Shown: piece after piece, positions 51,478 to 60,410 of the stretch
Numbering within the stretch: the stretch's first letter is position 1
How the letters are laid out: every line of letters begins with the position of its first letter
Source: Pseudomonas khavaziana
GTDB lineage: Bacteria > Pseudomonadota > Gammaproteobacteria > Pseudomonadales > Pseudomonadaceae
Reading direction: 5' to 3'
Assembly: GCF_019145205.1 (NCBI RefSeq)
Contig: NZ_JAHSTT010000003.1
Span: 62,001 to 126,000, forward strand
DNA length: 64,000 nt
Notes under the pieces: generated by a model
What the model saw: only the letters and a program-made list of their open reading frames with translations
Told to the model about the DNA's origin: nothing
Database searches by the model: none
Translations under genes and position numbers: made by a program

Positions 51478-51741
51478 CTAATCTTCGTAAATATTGTGCC
51501 AATTAGGACCGTCCTTATCACAAGGAAATAGGTAGCAAAATTGCCCTACCACCTTCCGCGTTTCAGGTGGTGGCAAAGGCCAAGGTTCAATTTGAAAAGA
51601 GAAGGCGGTGGCGTCGTCTAGAACAAGTTTAGAAATTACCTCCCCTGTCAGCGACGGGGTGCCTGCCGCAGTACCGCTTATAGCGACCATAAATAACAAT
51701 GCAACGGATGCAAGGCTGTTCGACGTCATGAGTTTTGACAT
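51478..51741 (-). CDS. Small secreted hypothetical protein
   Basis: An 87-residue protein with a signal peptide (ASVALLFMVAISGTAAG). The mature part has two cysteines that could form a disulfide (FCYLFPCDKDGPNWHNIYED). The start could be ATG 51741 or ATG 51729. It follows the HAF-like gene on the same strand with 66 bases between, so they may be co-transcribed. Not recognised. Confidence 0.55.
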   Translation of the reverse strand: MSKLMTSNSLASVALLFMVAISGTAAGTPSLTGEVISKLVLDDATAFSFQIEPWPLPPPETRKVVGQFCYLFPCDKDGPNWHNIYED

Positions 51742-51807
51742 GGTTTTTCCCTGAAGTTAGATGTCGTTGGCATGAAGTGGCGTTTGCTGCCTTATGTGTT
51801 GATGCAC

Positions 51808-53079
51808 TCAGGGCAATCCCGCTGCTACTGCATCCATGTCCTGAGTGCTGTTGATGTTCACGCCACCTGCGTAGCCTCCGCTTTGAGAGAAGGTGTCTAG
51901 CCAATTTTTTTTGCCTCCACCTATCGAAGCGAGACAGTTGGTGGTCGCAGGGCTTCCACCGGTTGCGGGGTACCAGATACAGCCGGTGATGTACTGATCA
52001 ACATCGCTGTTGAGCGCGACGGTGTTGTTATCGGCGATACCGAACGCTTGGGTCGACACCGCTCCCGTCGGAGGCTGAATCAGCTGAATGCCCGCCAACC
52101 CCGCTGGGGGAATCCACGTTAAGTCGCTCACTCTACCGGTGTCTTCCTGTCGTGATGCCAGCACAACTCCCGCGTTGTTGATTGCGCGTCCGGCATTTTT
52201 GGACTTGATAGAAAGGGTCAAGGTCAGAGGCGCTGTCGTCGGGGTCATCCAGGCTGCGGTTCGGACCGGGTTGGTGGCGGTATCGGGGTACTCGCAGTAA
52301 CCCACCGATTGCAGTGCGTTATTGAGTCCTTTGACATAGCAACGATTGGCTCCAGTCGCTATGGGTAAAGAGCTTATGGTATAGGTCGTGACGTTAGCCT
52401 TAGCTACTTGGGGAATTGTGATGCCGTTGGTGCTGGGACAGTTCATGGCAATGCTGGGGTAGCCATTCGACAGGCTGTCACTGACCCCCACTGGAACGCA
52501 TTTATCGTTGTAACCAAGCAGTCCAAGCAGCGAAGAAAATACCCGCTTAGGCGTGTCATTCCCTGCGAGCCATATGACGGTAGATAGCTCCTGATTACTG
52601 CTGATACTCCATCCAACCATATCCCCGCGTTGATTGGACGCCATGATGATTGTCTTTACGTCCGCGGCACGCAGCGGCAGCACTACCCCAGGAAGCGGCT
52701 TGAGAGCTGTCGGAATACTGTTTGGAGTGGTGGCGTTCCAGATCACGGCGGTGTTGACATTATTTTCATTCTTGCAAGCACCGCCGATCCACCCGGCGTT
52801 CGAGATATTGAGGGCGCGACAAGGCTGTCCAACAACCAATGGCTTGAGCGCTACTTGTGAGTTCTCTGTGTTCGTATCTGCTAACCAAGGGACGTTGTTG
52901 GCGCTGGCACTGGCCGGTGTGCAATTGCCAACAGCGATACCATTGTCGTTGATGCCGGAGGTTTTGCATTGGGCTCCCGCTTCATGCCCTAGGTTGGTGT
53001 AGGCGGCAGCGTTGACGGTCAAGCTGACCGTGCTCAGTAAAATACAACCCGCAAACCCTAAAGAGTGCATTTTCATCAT
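51808..53079 (-). CDS. Secreted HAF-repeat-like protein
   Basis: A 423-residue protein with a signal peptide (HSLGFAGCILLSTVSLTVNAAA). The mature part has repeated elements like the extracellular HAF repeat: SGINDNGIAVGNC, LNISNAGWIGG, AINNAGVVLASR, FGIADNNTVALN, each followed by Trp-containing strands, suggesting a beta-propeller. Several Cys pairs lie in these blades. ATG 53079 follows AAGGATGG; an upstream open frame to 53391 has no signal. Function unknown; the GC content is lower than in neighbouring genes. Confidence 0.65.
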   Translation of the reverse strand: MMKMHSLGFAGCILLSTVSLTVNAAAYTNLGHEAGAQCKTSGINDNGIAVGNCTPASASANNVPWLADTNTENSQVALKPLVVGQPCRALNISNAGWIGGACKNENNVNTAVIWNATTPNSIPTALKPLPGVVLPLRAADVKTIIMASNQRGDMVGWSISSNQELSTVIWLAGNDTPKRVFSSLLGLLGYNDKCVPVGVSDSLSNGYPSIAMNCPSTNGITIPQVAKANVTTYTISSLPIATGANRCYVKGLNNALQSVGYCEYPDTATNPVRTAAWMTPTTAPLTLTLSIKSKNAGRAINNAGVVLASRQEDTGRVSDLTWIPPAGLAGIQLIQPPTGAVSTQAFGIADNNTVALNSDVDQYITGCIWYPATGGSPATTNCLASIGGGKKNWLDTFSQSGGYAGGVNINSTQDMDAVAAGLP

Positions 53080-53190
53080 CAGCCCATCCTTGGTGAGAGA
53101 TTCCGTCTGATTAGATACGCACAGAAAACAACCAACAACTGTCAGAGTTAACAGGTATAGGCGAGTGGATTCAGCGTTTGCTCCGGGCCT

Positions 53191-53426
53191 TTGCTGACCA
53201 TCAGCTGGATCGTGGCGATTATGGTGGCAGTGCTGGCCTATGTCGGCATCATCATTCGTGCCCGGCCCGCCCATGTTGCCCTGGGTGAGCTGTCCGGCGA
53301 ATTCTGGCTGGCCTGTGCTGGCGCCGGGGCTGCGGCGCCTGCCTGGTGGTGTGCATGCGCGATCACAAGAACCCGGTGGCGTTCGCATCACTGGCGGCCT
53401 TTGCGCTCATTGTTTCCTTGGACTGA
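53191..53426 (+). pseudogene. Frameshifted small membrane-protein gene
   Basis: One frame gives a hydrophobic start (LTISWIVAIMVAVLAYVGIIIRARP), and a second frame from about 53330 gives a fitting end (CLVVCMRDHKNPVAFASLA..IVSLD) with a stop at 53424. Neither frame alone is a sensible protein. A single indel around 53310-53335 would join them. Identity unknown. Confidence 0.4.
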
Positions 53427-53500
53427 TCCCCGCGAGCGGGTCGAAATTGGGCGGCTTGCCGCTGCAAGGTTTCGCTTCGGGAGGGCGTGTATGTACGCTG

Positions 53501-53689
53501 ATGAGTTGGTCGGACGGGGCCAAGGTCCCCGGCGTGCTGATAGACGCCGCCCACCCGCAGCGCAGCGTGAAACTGCGGGTGATGGCCGACTCGGACGGCA
53601 GTTATGTCGTGCGCCCCTGGCAGGCCAAGGAAAAAACCGTCAGCTTCGTGCCCCATGCCAGCGTGGCCCAATTGGATGAGTGCCCCTGA
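53501..53689 (+). CDS. Hypothetical small protein, possibly a fragment
   Basis: A 62-residue protein: MSWSDGAKVPGVLIDAAHPQ.., VKLRVMADSDGSYVVRPWQAKEK, ending HASVAQLDECP. Its frame is open further upstream and no ribosome site is convincing, so it may be the end of a larger lost gene. It ends two bases before the convergent metI stop. Confidence 0.4.
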   Translation: MSWSDGAKVPGVLIDAAHPQRSVKLRVMADSDGSYVVRPWQAKEKTVSFVPHASVAQLDECP

Positions 53690-53691
53690 CC

Positions 53692-54336
53692 TCAGCGCTT
53701 GTTCAACACCCGCGCCAATCGATCACCACCCAACTGGATCACCGCCACCAGGACCACCAGCAGCACAATCACCGTGAGCATGATCTGCGTGTCAAAGCGC
53801 TGGTAGCCATAACGATAGGCAATGTCGCCCAAGCCACCGGCGCCAATTGCCCCGGCCATGGCCGATGAGTTGATCATGGTCACCAGGGTGATGGTGAAGC
53901 CGCCGACGATTCCCGGCAGCGCTTCGGGCAACAGCACGTGCCAGATGATGTGCCAGCGTCGGCAGCCCATGGCCTGCGCGGCTTCGATCAGGCCGTGGTC
54001 GACTTCGCGCAGGCTGACTTCGGCGATGCGTGCAAAGAACGGCGTGGCGGCGATGGTCAGCGGCACCACGGCCGCCCATACGCCATAGGTGGTGCCAACG
54101 ATCAGACGGGTAAAGGGGATCAGCGCCACCATCAGGATCAGGAACGGAATGGAGCGGAACAAGTTCACGAACGCCCCCAGCACGCGGTTCAGGGCCGGCG
54201 CCTGGTAGATGCCGCCCTTGTCGCTGGTGACCAGGAACACTGCCAGGGGAATCCCTACCAGCAAGGCGATCAGCGATGACACGCCGACCATTAACAGAGT
54301 GTCGATGGCGCCCTGCACTAAACGATCAAACCACAT
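53692..54336 (-). CDS. metI: Methionine-type ABC permease MetI
   Basis: A 214-residue permease with five hydrophobic segments and the EAA loop ([29 protein letters not shown], about 118-146) that binds Met[28 protein letters not shown] is typical of MetI. ATG 54336 overlaps the metN end by 11 bases. Last gene of the metQ-metN-metI unit. Confidence 0.93.
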   Translation of the reverse strand: MWFDRLVQGAIDTLLMVGVSSLIALLVGIPLAVFLVTSDKGGIYQAPALNRVLGAFVNLFRSIPFLILMVALIPFTRLIVGTTYGVWAAVVPLTIAATPFFARIAEVSLREVDHGLIEAAQAMGCRRWHIIWHVLLPEALPGIVGGFTITLVTMINSSAMAGAIGAGGLGDIAYRYGYQRFDTQIMLTVIVLLVVLVAVIQLGGDRLARVLNKR

Positions 54337-55441
54337 AACCCAGCACCTCCACCTGTTGCGCCCAATTGCCGGCGCGGTTGCGCAGTTCTTCGGCGTTGTG
54401 CGGTGAGCCATTCACCGCCAGCAGCAATTGCCCCAGGGCGTGCCCCTGGATGCGTTCCACACCACCCTGCAACAAGCGCACGCGCCCGCCGAGGGCGCTG
54501 AACAAGGCGGCGAGGTCCGGCTCATCGCTATCGCTGCCGGTGAATTGCAAGCGCAGCACCAGCGCCGCGCCCGCCAAGGATTGTGTGGGTTGCAGGCGGC
54601 TTTGCAATTCAGGCGGCAAGCCGTGTTGCAGCGGTGCGAGCAGGGTCTTGCTGACCTCATGCAGGGGGTTGCCGAACACTTGCCACACCGGGCCTTGCTC
54701 GACGATATGCCCATGTTCCAGCACCACCACGCGGTCGCAGATTTCACGGATCACGGCCATCTCATGGGTGATCAGCACGATGGTCAGGCCCAGGCGTTGG
54801 TTGATTTCGCGCAGCAGGCCGAGGATCGACTGAGTGGTTTCCGGGTCAAGGGCCGAGGTGGCTTCGTCGCACAGCAGAATCTCGGGGTCATGCACCAGCG
54901 CGCGGGCAATGCCAACACGCTGTTTCTGCCCGCCAGAGAGCTGCGCCGGATAGGCGGTGTGCTTGTCCTGCAAACCCACCAGTTCCAACAGCGCACGCAC
55001 CTTTTGCTCACGTTGGGGCTTGGGTACGCCGGCAACCTTGAGCGGCAACTCGACGTTCTGCCACACGGTCTTGGCCGACATCAGGTTGAAGTGCTGGAAG
55101 ATCATGCCGATGCGCCGCCGCAGCGCCACCAGGTGGTCTTCGTCGAAGCCGCCGATGTCGACTTGATCAATCAGCACCCGCCCACTGCTGGGTTGCTCCA
55201 GGCGGTTGATGGTGCGGATCAGCGATGACTTGCCGGCGCCGCTGCGGCCGATGATGCCGAACACTTCGCCACGCTGGATCGCCAGGTCGATGCCTTGCAG
55301 GGCGTGTACCGTGCCGTCGTAGGTCTTGCCCAGGTTGATAAAACGCACGTGGGCGCGGTTGAGGTCCGGGTGTAGTTCAGTCTGCTCGGCGTCGCTGGGC
55401 CCATGGCCCAGGTCGCGCAGTTGGGCGTTGGCGGCGGTCAT
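54326..55441 (-). CDS. metN: Methionine-type ABC ATPase MetN
   Basis: A 371-residue ATPase: Walker [10 protein letters not shown] (about 65-73), Q-loop [13 protein letters not shown] (characteristic of MetN), signature LSGGQKQR (about 168), Walker [16 protein letters not shown] and switch His in LITHEM. The C-terminal NIL-type domain (about 275-371), which binds methionine for feedback in MetN, is present. The N-terminus carries about 30 extra residues. It overlaps metQ by four bases and metI by 11. Confidence 0.93.
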   Translation of the reverse strand: MTAANAQLRDLGHGPSDAEQTELHPDLNRAHVRFINLGKTYDGTVHALQGIDLAIQRGEVFGIIGRSGAGKSSLIRTINRLEQPSSGRVLIDQVDIGGFDEDHLVALRRRIGMIFQHFNLMSAKTVWQNVELPLKVAGVPKPQREQKVRALLELVGLQDKHTAYPAQLSGGQKQRVGIARALVHDPEILLCDEATSALDPETTQSILGLLREINQRLGLTIVLITHEMAVIREICDRVVVLEHGHIVEQGPVWQVFGNPLHEVSKTLLAPLQHGLPPELQSRLQPTQSLAGAALVLRLQFTGSDSDEPDLAALFSALGGRVRLLQGGVERIQGHALGQLLLAVNGSPHNAEELRNRAGNWAQQVEVLGYVV

Positions 55442-56253
55442 TTCTTATCTTCCCAGCCGACTTGGTAGAGCTTGCCGAGGGATTTATCCAGCGCCGCACG
55501 CACCACTGGCGAGTGCTGGTAGATGTCGACGAACTTGATCACCCGAGGGTCGGTTTTGCTCTTGGGTTGGATGACGAACTGGATCACGTATTCCGGATGG
55601 TCCAGACCGTCGAACAGCAGCGCCGACTCCGCATCGAAGGTCTTGGACAGGCGGATATAAGCCGGGTAGCCCTGCACCAGGTCGGCATCGTCATAGGCGC
55701 GCACCAGTTGCACGGCTTCCACTTGCAGGATCTTGATCTTTTTCGGGTTGCTGACGATATCTTCTTCGGTGGCCTTGTAGCCCACCCCCGGCTTGAGGGT
55801 GATCAATCCGGCCTTGGCCAGCAGTTGCAGGCCGCGCCCGCTGTTGATCGGGTCGTTGGCAATCGCCACGCTGGCACCTTCGGGCAGGTCGTTGAAGCTT
55901 TTGTACTTTTTCGAATACAGCCCGACGTTGTTGATGATGCCCGGGGCATAGGGCACCAGGTCAAAGCCGGCGGCGGCCTTGGCGTTTTCCAGGAAGGGGA
56001 TGTGCTGGAAGTAGTTCACGTCGATATCGCCTGCCGCCAGGCTGACGTTGGGAGCGATCCAGTCGGTGAACTCCACCAGCTCGACTTTCAGGCCTAGTTT
56101 GCCGGCCTCTTCTACGGCCGCTTCCAGGGGAATGGCGAAGGCGGCGGTGGTGCCGACTTTCAGTGGTGTGTCGGCGGCGAATACCGCTGTGCTGAATAAG
56201 CTGAAGGCCAGGGCCAGTACTTTGACTGGGTGGGTGAGCAATATTTTTTTCAT
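55438..56253 (-). CDS. metQ: Methionine-type periplasmic binding protein MetQ
   Basis: A 271-residue NlpA/MetQ protein with a signal peptide ([25 protein letters not shown]) and no lipobox Cys. Core motifs: [52 protein letters not shown], then [26 protein letters not shown] 56253 is six bases after GGAAA; ATG 56256 is the near alternative. A REPIN separates it from the monooxygenase gene. With the flavoenzymes upstream, the substrate may be an organosulfur compound and not methionine itself. Confidence 0.9.
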   Translation of the reverse strand: MKKILLTHPVKVLALAFSLFSTAVFAADTPLKVGTTAAFAIPLEAAVEEAGKLGLKVELVEFTDWIAPNVSLAAGDIDVNYFQHIPFLENAKAAAGFDLVPYAPGIINNVGLYSKKYKSFNDLPEGASVAIANDPINSGRGLQLLAKAGLITLKPGVGYKATEEDIVSNPKKIKILQVEAVQLVRAYDDADLVQGYPAYIRLSKTFDAESALLFDGLDHPEYVIQFVIQPKSKTDPRVIKFVDIYQHSPVVRAALDKSLGKLYQVGWEDKK

Positions 56254-56299
56254 CATCAATTTCCAGTCATAAGGTATTGGTAAGAGTCACGGGGTCAAC

Positions 56300-56389
56300 T
56301 GTGGGAGGGGGCTTGCCCCCGATGGGGGAGTGTCAGTGCATACAGCTGTGTCTGACCCACTGCTATCGGGAGCAAGCCCCCTCCCACAT
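56300..56389. repeat. REPIN between the monooxygenase and metQ genes
   Basis: Intact TGTGGGAGGGGGCTTGCCCC and GGGAGCAAGCCCCCTCCCACA arms with about 50 bases between. Confidence 0.9.
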
Positions 56390-56396
56390 TTTTTGA

Positions 56397-57749
56397 TCAG
56401 TGACGGTAGGTGGAGCCGGTGTGTTGTTCGGGTAGTCGAGCGGCGCCGTGGAAAACCTTTTCCCGCAACGTGCCCTGCGCATACTCGGTCTTGTACGAGC
56501 CACGCCGCTGCAACTCCGGTATCACCATGTCGATGAAATCCACATAGCTCTCCGGCGTGACAATGCGCGTCAGGTTGAAACCATCCAGCCCGGTTGCGCT
56601 GATCCAGGATTCCAGTTCATCCGCCACCTGTTCAGGCGAGCCCACCAAGGTGATATAGCGCCCACCCAGGGCATGCTGGTCGAGCAATTTGCGCCGGGTC
56701 CAGTCGTTGTTTTGCAGGTTTTTGGTGGCCGATTGGATTGCGTTGCTCTTTACGTACTGGATGGGCTCGTCCAGTTCGTATTGGGAGAAATCAATCGCCG
56801 TCGAGGCGGAGAAATGCGCCACGCCGGCTTCCGCGCTGGCATAGCTGAGATACTCGGCGTGCTTGCGCCAGGCCAACGCTTCGGTGGCGCCCACGATCAC
56901 ATTGAGGCCCATGAACACCTTGATGTCGTCCGGGTTGCGCCCCGCCTCCACCGCGCTGGCGCGCACCTTATCCACCTGGATTTTGGTTGAGGCCTTGTTC
57001 TGCCCGCTGATAAACACGCACTCGGCATGCCGCCCGGCGAACAACAAGCCACGCTCGGAACTGCCGGCCTGAAACAGCACCGGCGTACGCTGCGGCGACG
57101 GCTCGCAGAGGTGATAACCCTCTACCTGATAGAACTCGCCGTGGTGTTCGACTTTGTGCACCTTGCCCGGTTGCGCATACACCCGCGCCTGTGGATCGTT
57201 GAGCACTGCGTCGTCTTCCCAGCTGCCTTCCCAAAGCTTGTACAGCACTTCCAGATACTCATCGGCCTGGTCGTAGCGCCGGTCATGCTCGACCTGTTCG
57301 GAGAGGCCCATGGCCTTGGCCGCGCTGTCGAGGTAGCCGGTGACGATGTTCCAGCCGACTCGGCCGCGGCTCAGGTGGTCCAGCGTGGACATGCGTCGGG
57401 CGAACAGATAAGGCGGCTCGTAGGTGAGGTTGGCGGTCAGGCCAAAACCCAGGTTGCGGGTGACGGCGGCCATGGCCGAGACCAGCAGCAACGGGTCGTT
57501 GACCGGCAGTTGGATCGACTCCTTGAGCGGCACGTCAATCGAGTTCTGATACACGTCGTAGACACCGACGATGTCGGCGATAAACAAACCATCGAACAAC
57601 CCGCGTTCGAGGATCTGCGCCAGTTCGGTCCAGTATTCGAGGGTCTTGTACTGGGTCGAGTTGTCCCGTGGGTGAGTCCACAGGCCGTGGTTGATATGCC
57701 CGATGCAGTTCATGTTGAAGGCATTGAGCAGGATCTTCTTTTTGCTCAT
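56397..57749 (-). CDS. FMNH2-dependent LLM-class monooxygenase (NtaA/SnaA/DszA type)
   Basis: A 450-residue flavin-dependent TIM-barrel monooxygenase. Motifs: NAFNMNCIGHINHGLWTHPRDNSTQYKTLEYWTELAQILERGLFDGLFIADIVGVYD at the start, LDHLSRGRVGWNIVTGYLDSAAKAMG (about 124-149), and QAGSSERGLLFAGRHAECVFI. This subgroup includes DszA and nitrilotriacetate oxygenase; near sfnB-like genes it usually cleaves C-S bonds. A reductase for FMNH2 is not in the window. Its start overlaps the end of the SfnB-like gene upstream (TGATG). Confidence 0.9.
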   Translation of the reverse strand: MSKKKILLNAFNMNCIGHINHGLWTHPRDNSTQYKTLEYWTELAQILERGLFDGLFIADIVGVYDVYQNSIDVPLKESIQLPVNDPLLLVSAMAAVTRNLGFGLTANLTYEPPYLFARRMSTLDHLSRGRVGWNIVTGYLDSAAKAMGLSEQVEHDRRYDQADEYLEVLYKLWEGSWEDDAVLNDPQARVYAQPGKVHKVEHHGEFYQVEGYHLCEPSPQRTPVLFQAGSSERGLLFAGRHAECVFISGQNKASTKIQVDKVRASAVEAGRNPDDIKVFMGLNVIVGATEALAWRKHAEYLSYASAEAGVAHFSASTAIDFSQYELDEPIQYVKSNAIQSATKNLQNNDWTRRKLLDQHALGGRYITLVGSPEQVADELESWISATGLDGFNLTRIVTPESYVDFIDMVIPELQRRGSYKTEYAQGTLREKVFHGAARLPEQHTGSTYRH

Positions 57750-58942
57750 CAGATGGTCCCCCGCAGCGGCGGGTTTTCATCGTTGAGGTAGTAGTTGCCC
57801 ACGGCGTGGTACTTCCAGCGCACCGGGTCGTGCAGGGTGTGCACCCGGGCGTTGCGCCAGTGGCGGTCCAGGCCATGCTCGGCGAGCGTCGCCTGGCTGC
57901 CGGCCAGTTCGAACAAGGTACTGCCGGCAGCCAGGGAAATCTCGGTGCTCAAGGCGCGCACTTCGGCCACGGCGATGGATGCGGCGGCGACGGTCTGGGC
58001 ATTGCTGTCAGCCTGGGCGCGGTCGAGGAATTCCCCGGAGCGCTCCAGCAAGGCCTCGGCAGCGTGCAGGCGAATGCTCAGGTGGCCGAAGCTTTTGAGG
58101 GTCAGCGGATCTTCGGTGGCTTTGTCGTTACCGGAATCGATCCACGGGCGGGTCTTGGTTCGCACAAAGTGCAAGGCATCTTCAAAGGCGGCGCGGGCGA
58201 TGCCGGTGTCGATAGCCGCGTGAAGGATCTGCGCCAGCGGGCCGACGGTGGTCGGGCGTTCAAAGGCGCTCTGGAACGGGATCACGTCCTGTGCCGCAAC
58301 CCACACGTTGTCGAACACCACCGAACCGCTGCCGGTGGTGCGCTGGCCGAAGCCGCTCCAGTCGTCGATCACCGTCAGGCCCGCGCTGTCGCGTGGCACG
58401 AAGGCCAGCTGCTGGATGCCATTTTCATCCACCACCGAGGTGGGGATGCGTTGCGCATAGATAGCGCCAGTGGCGTAGAACTTGCGCCCATTGATGCGAA
58501 AACCATCGCCGTCGCGGGTGAGGCTGGTCACGCGGTCATGGGCGGTCTTGGTACCCAGCTCCGCCAAGGCGTTGCCAAAGCGCTGGCCGGCCAGCACCTC
58601 GGCGTACAAGCGCTGCTGTTGTTCGGGGCTGCCGTTCACGCGCAACACTTCGAGGGCGTAGAAGTGGTTCTGCGGGATCTGGCCCAAGGAGCCATCGGCC
58701 TGGGCAATCAGAGCGATGACCTTGGCCAGGGTCACGTTGGACACGCCCGCGCCGCCGTGGGCCTTGGGCACGCTGATGCCCCATAGCCCGGAGCGGGAAA
58801 ACACGTCCAGTTCGGGCAACGGCAGACGCCGTTCACGGTCGCGTTGGGCGCTGTCACGGCGCAAGTCTTCAGCGAGATCACTGGCGACAATAAGGGCATG
58901 TTCATCGCTGGTGATAACCGCGACGTGGTGAGAAAGGGTCAT
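57749..58942 (-). CDS. SfnB-family acyl-CoA dehydrogenase-like flavoprotein, copy 1
   Basis: A 397-residue acyl-CoA dehydrogenase-fold protein of the SfnB/DszC group. GLWGISVPKAHGGAGVSNVTLAKVIALIAQADGSLGQIPQNHF (about 52-94), DRVTSLTRDGDGFRINGRKFYATGA, WSGFGQRTTGSGSVVFDNVWV, and the C-terminal EHGLDRHWRNARVHTLHDPVRWKYHAVGNYYLN are all characteristic. These enzymes use FMNH2 and oxygen to oxidise sulfur compounds during sulfate starvation. About 39 bases separate it from the upstream paralogue. Confidence 0.88.
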   Translation of the reverse strand: MTLSHHVAVITSDEHALIVASDLAEDLRRDSAQRDRERRLPLPELDVFSRSGLWGISVPKAHGGAGVSNVTLAKVIALIAQADGSLGQIPQNHFYALEVLRVNGSPEQQQRLYAEVLAGQRFGNALAELGTKTAHDRVTSLTRDGDGFRINGRKFYATGAIYAQRIPTSVVDENGIQQLAFVPRDSAGLTVIDDWSGFGQRTTGSGSVVFDNVWVAAQDVIPFQSAFERPTTVGPLAQILHAAIDTGIARAAFEDALHFVRTKTRPWIDSGNDKATEDPLTLKSFGHLSIRLHAAEALLERSGEFLDRAQADSNAQTVAAASIAVAEVRALSTEISLAAGSTLFELAGSQATLAEHGLDRHWRNARVHTLHDPVRWKYHAVGNYYLNDENPPLRGTI

Positions 58943-58981
58943 GAGTTTCTCCAGAAGCTCGTGGAAAAGTGTTCTGGTCGG

Positions 58982-60223
58982 TTAAATCCAGGAGTGGCGC
59001 GCCGGTAACATGCCGTTCAAGCGATAGGCGCCGATAGCGTGGTACTTCCAGCGCACCGGGTCGTGCAGGGTGTGCACCCGGGCGTTGCGCCAGTGGCGGT
59101 CGAGGTTGAATTCGGCGAGGGTGGCGCGGCTGCCGGCCAGTTCGAAGAGCTTCTCGGTGACCAGCAACGACACTTCGGTGGTCAGCACTTTCGCTTCGGC
59201 CACCGCGATTGACGCGCGTGCGGCAGATTGCGCGGTGATCGGCGCGGCGCTGACGTCGTCGAGCACCTGGCCAGCCTTGCGCAGCAACGCTTCGGCGGCG
59301 TGCAGTTCGATTTTCAACTTGCCGATATCGGCAATCACATACAGGTCGTCGCTGGCCCGTTCGACCTTGGCGTCGATCCAGGGGCGCGAACGCTCACGCA
59401 CGAAGGCGATGGTGTCGTCCAGGGCTCCACGGGCGATGCCGGCGTCGATGGCGGCCTGGATCAACTGCGACACGGCACCCTGGATGTTCGGGCTTTCGCC
59501 CAGGCGCCAGTTGTCGATAACCAGCTCCGGGTCGACCCGCACCCGGTCGAGCAAGACGGTGCCGCTGGCGGTGGTGCGTTGGCCAAAGCCCGACCAGTCA
59601 TCGACGATGCGCAGCCCTTCGCTGCCGCGCCGAACGAAGGCCATGACTTGCTTGCCGTCATCGTTCAGCGCCTTGATCGCGACCCAGTGGGCAAACAGCG
59701 CGCCGGTGGAATAGAACTTCTGGCCGCTGACCACCAACCCGTCGCCTTCTGCCGTGAGGCGCGCCTTGAGTTCCAGGGTGTTTTTGGTGCCACGTTCCGG
59801 GCCACCGTTGCCGATGCGCCAGCCGTCGAGCACGCTCTGGAACAGCTGCTTTTTCTGGCGCTCGGTGGCGATGTTCTGCAACACATGCAGGATGCCGAAG
59901 TGGTTCTGCGGAATCTGCCCGAGGGCCGGGTCGGCCGCGCTGATGATCGCGAACACTTCGGCCAGGGTCACGAACGACACCTGCGGGCCACCGTATTCGC
60001 GGGGAATTGAAATACTGCCCAAGCCGCTGCGGGTGAATTGTTCGAGCTGTGCCCACGGCAGCTTGCGTTGCTGGTCGCGCTTGGCGGCCTGCAAGCGTGC
60101 AGCCTGGGCCAGCTCGTGGGCGGCGCTCAACGCCTGGGCGTCGTCGCGCAAAACCGTGGCCGGCAACAGTAGGGGGGCTACGTCCAGATCACTCTGGGTG
60201 GGTGTTAGAGCCAAGTTAGACAT
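58982..60223 (-). CDS. SfnB-family acyl-CoA dehydrogenase-like flavoprotein, copy 2
   Basis: A 413-residue paralogue of the gene downstream, sharing the same motifs (GLGSISIPREYGGPQVSFVTLAEVFAIISAADPALGQIPQNHF; FYSTGALFAHWVAIKAL; DRHWRNARVHTLHDPVRWKYHAIGAYRLNG). CCAAGGAGCGG precedes the ATG. First gene of the minus-strand unit that runs through the LLM monooxygenase and metQNI. Two side-by-side SfnB-like enzymes may act on successive oxidation steps or different substrates (inference). Confidence 0.88.
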   Translation of the reverse strand: MSNLALTPTQSDLDVAPLLLPATVLRDDAQALSAAHELAQAARLQAAKRDQQRKLPWAQLEQFTRSGLGSISIPREYGGPQVSFVTLAEVFAIISAADPALGQIPQNHFGILHVLQNIATERQKKQLFQSVLDGWRIGNGGPERGTKNTLELKARLTAEGDGLVVSGQKFYSTGALFAHWVAIKALNDDGKQVMAFVRRGSEGLRIVDDWSGFGQRTTASGTVLLDRVRVDPELVIDNWRLGESPNIQGAVSQLIQAAIDAGIARGALDDTIAFVRERSRPWIDAKVERASDDLYVIADIGKLKIELHAAEALLRKAGQVLDDVSAAPITAQSAARASIAVAEAKVLTTEVSLLVTEKLFELAGSRATLAEFNLDRHWRNARVHTLHDPVRWKYHAIGAYRLNGMLPARHSWI

Positions 60224-60365
60224 CAGCGCCGCTCCTTGGCTGCACGCAATGCCCTGGCGTTATGCACCGGGGTAATTCTGACCATACCGACCTCGCATTC
60301 AATGAAATAAAAACTGAAAAATCAGGAATGTCCGGTGGTCCGGTGCATATACCCTAAGCGTGTTA

Positions 60366-60395
60366 ATTCTTTAAATAAACTAACTTTTAGGAATA
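60366..60395. promoter_or_regulatory. AT-rich region with ATTCT..GGAAT dyad upstream of the sfnB-like operon
   Basis: ATTCTTTAAATAAAC..TTTTAGGAAT at 60366-60394, about 145 bases before the operon's first ATG, in a clearly AT-rich patch. This is a candidate activator site; the spacing is wider than at oscA or tcyJ. Confidence 0.4.
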
Positions 60396-60410
60396 TGCAT
60401 AGAAGGGCTG

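Noticed and set aside
53080..53391. Extended N-terminus of the HAF-like protein
   Set aside because: The signal peptide and ribosome site at 53079 define the start; the extension has shadow-like composition.
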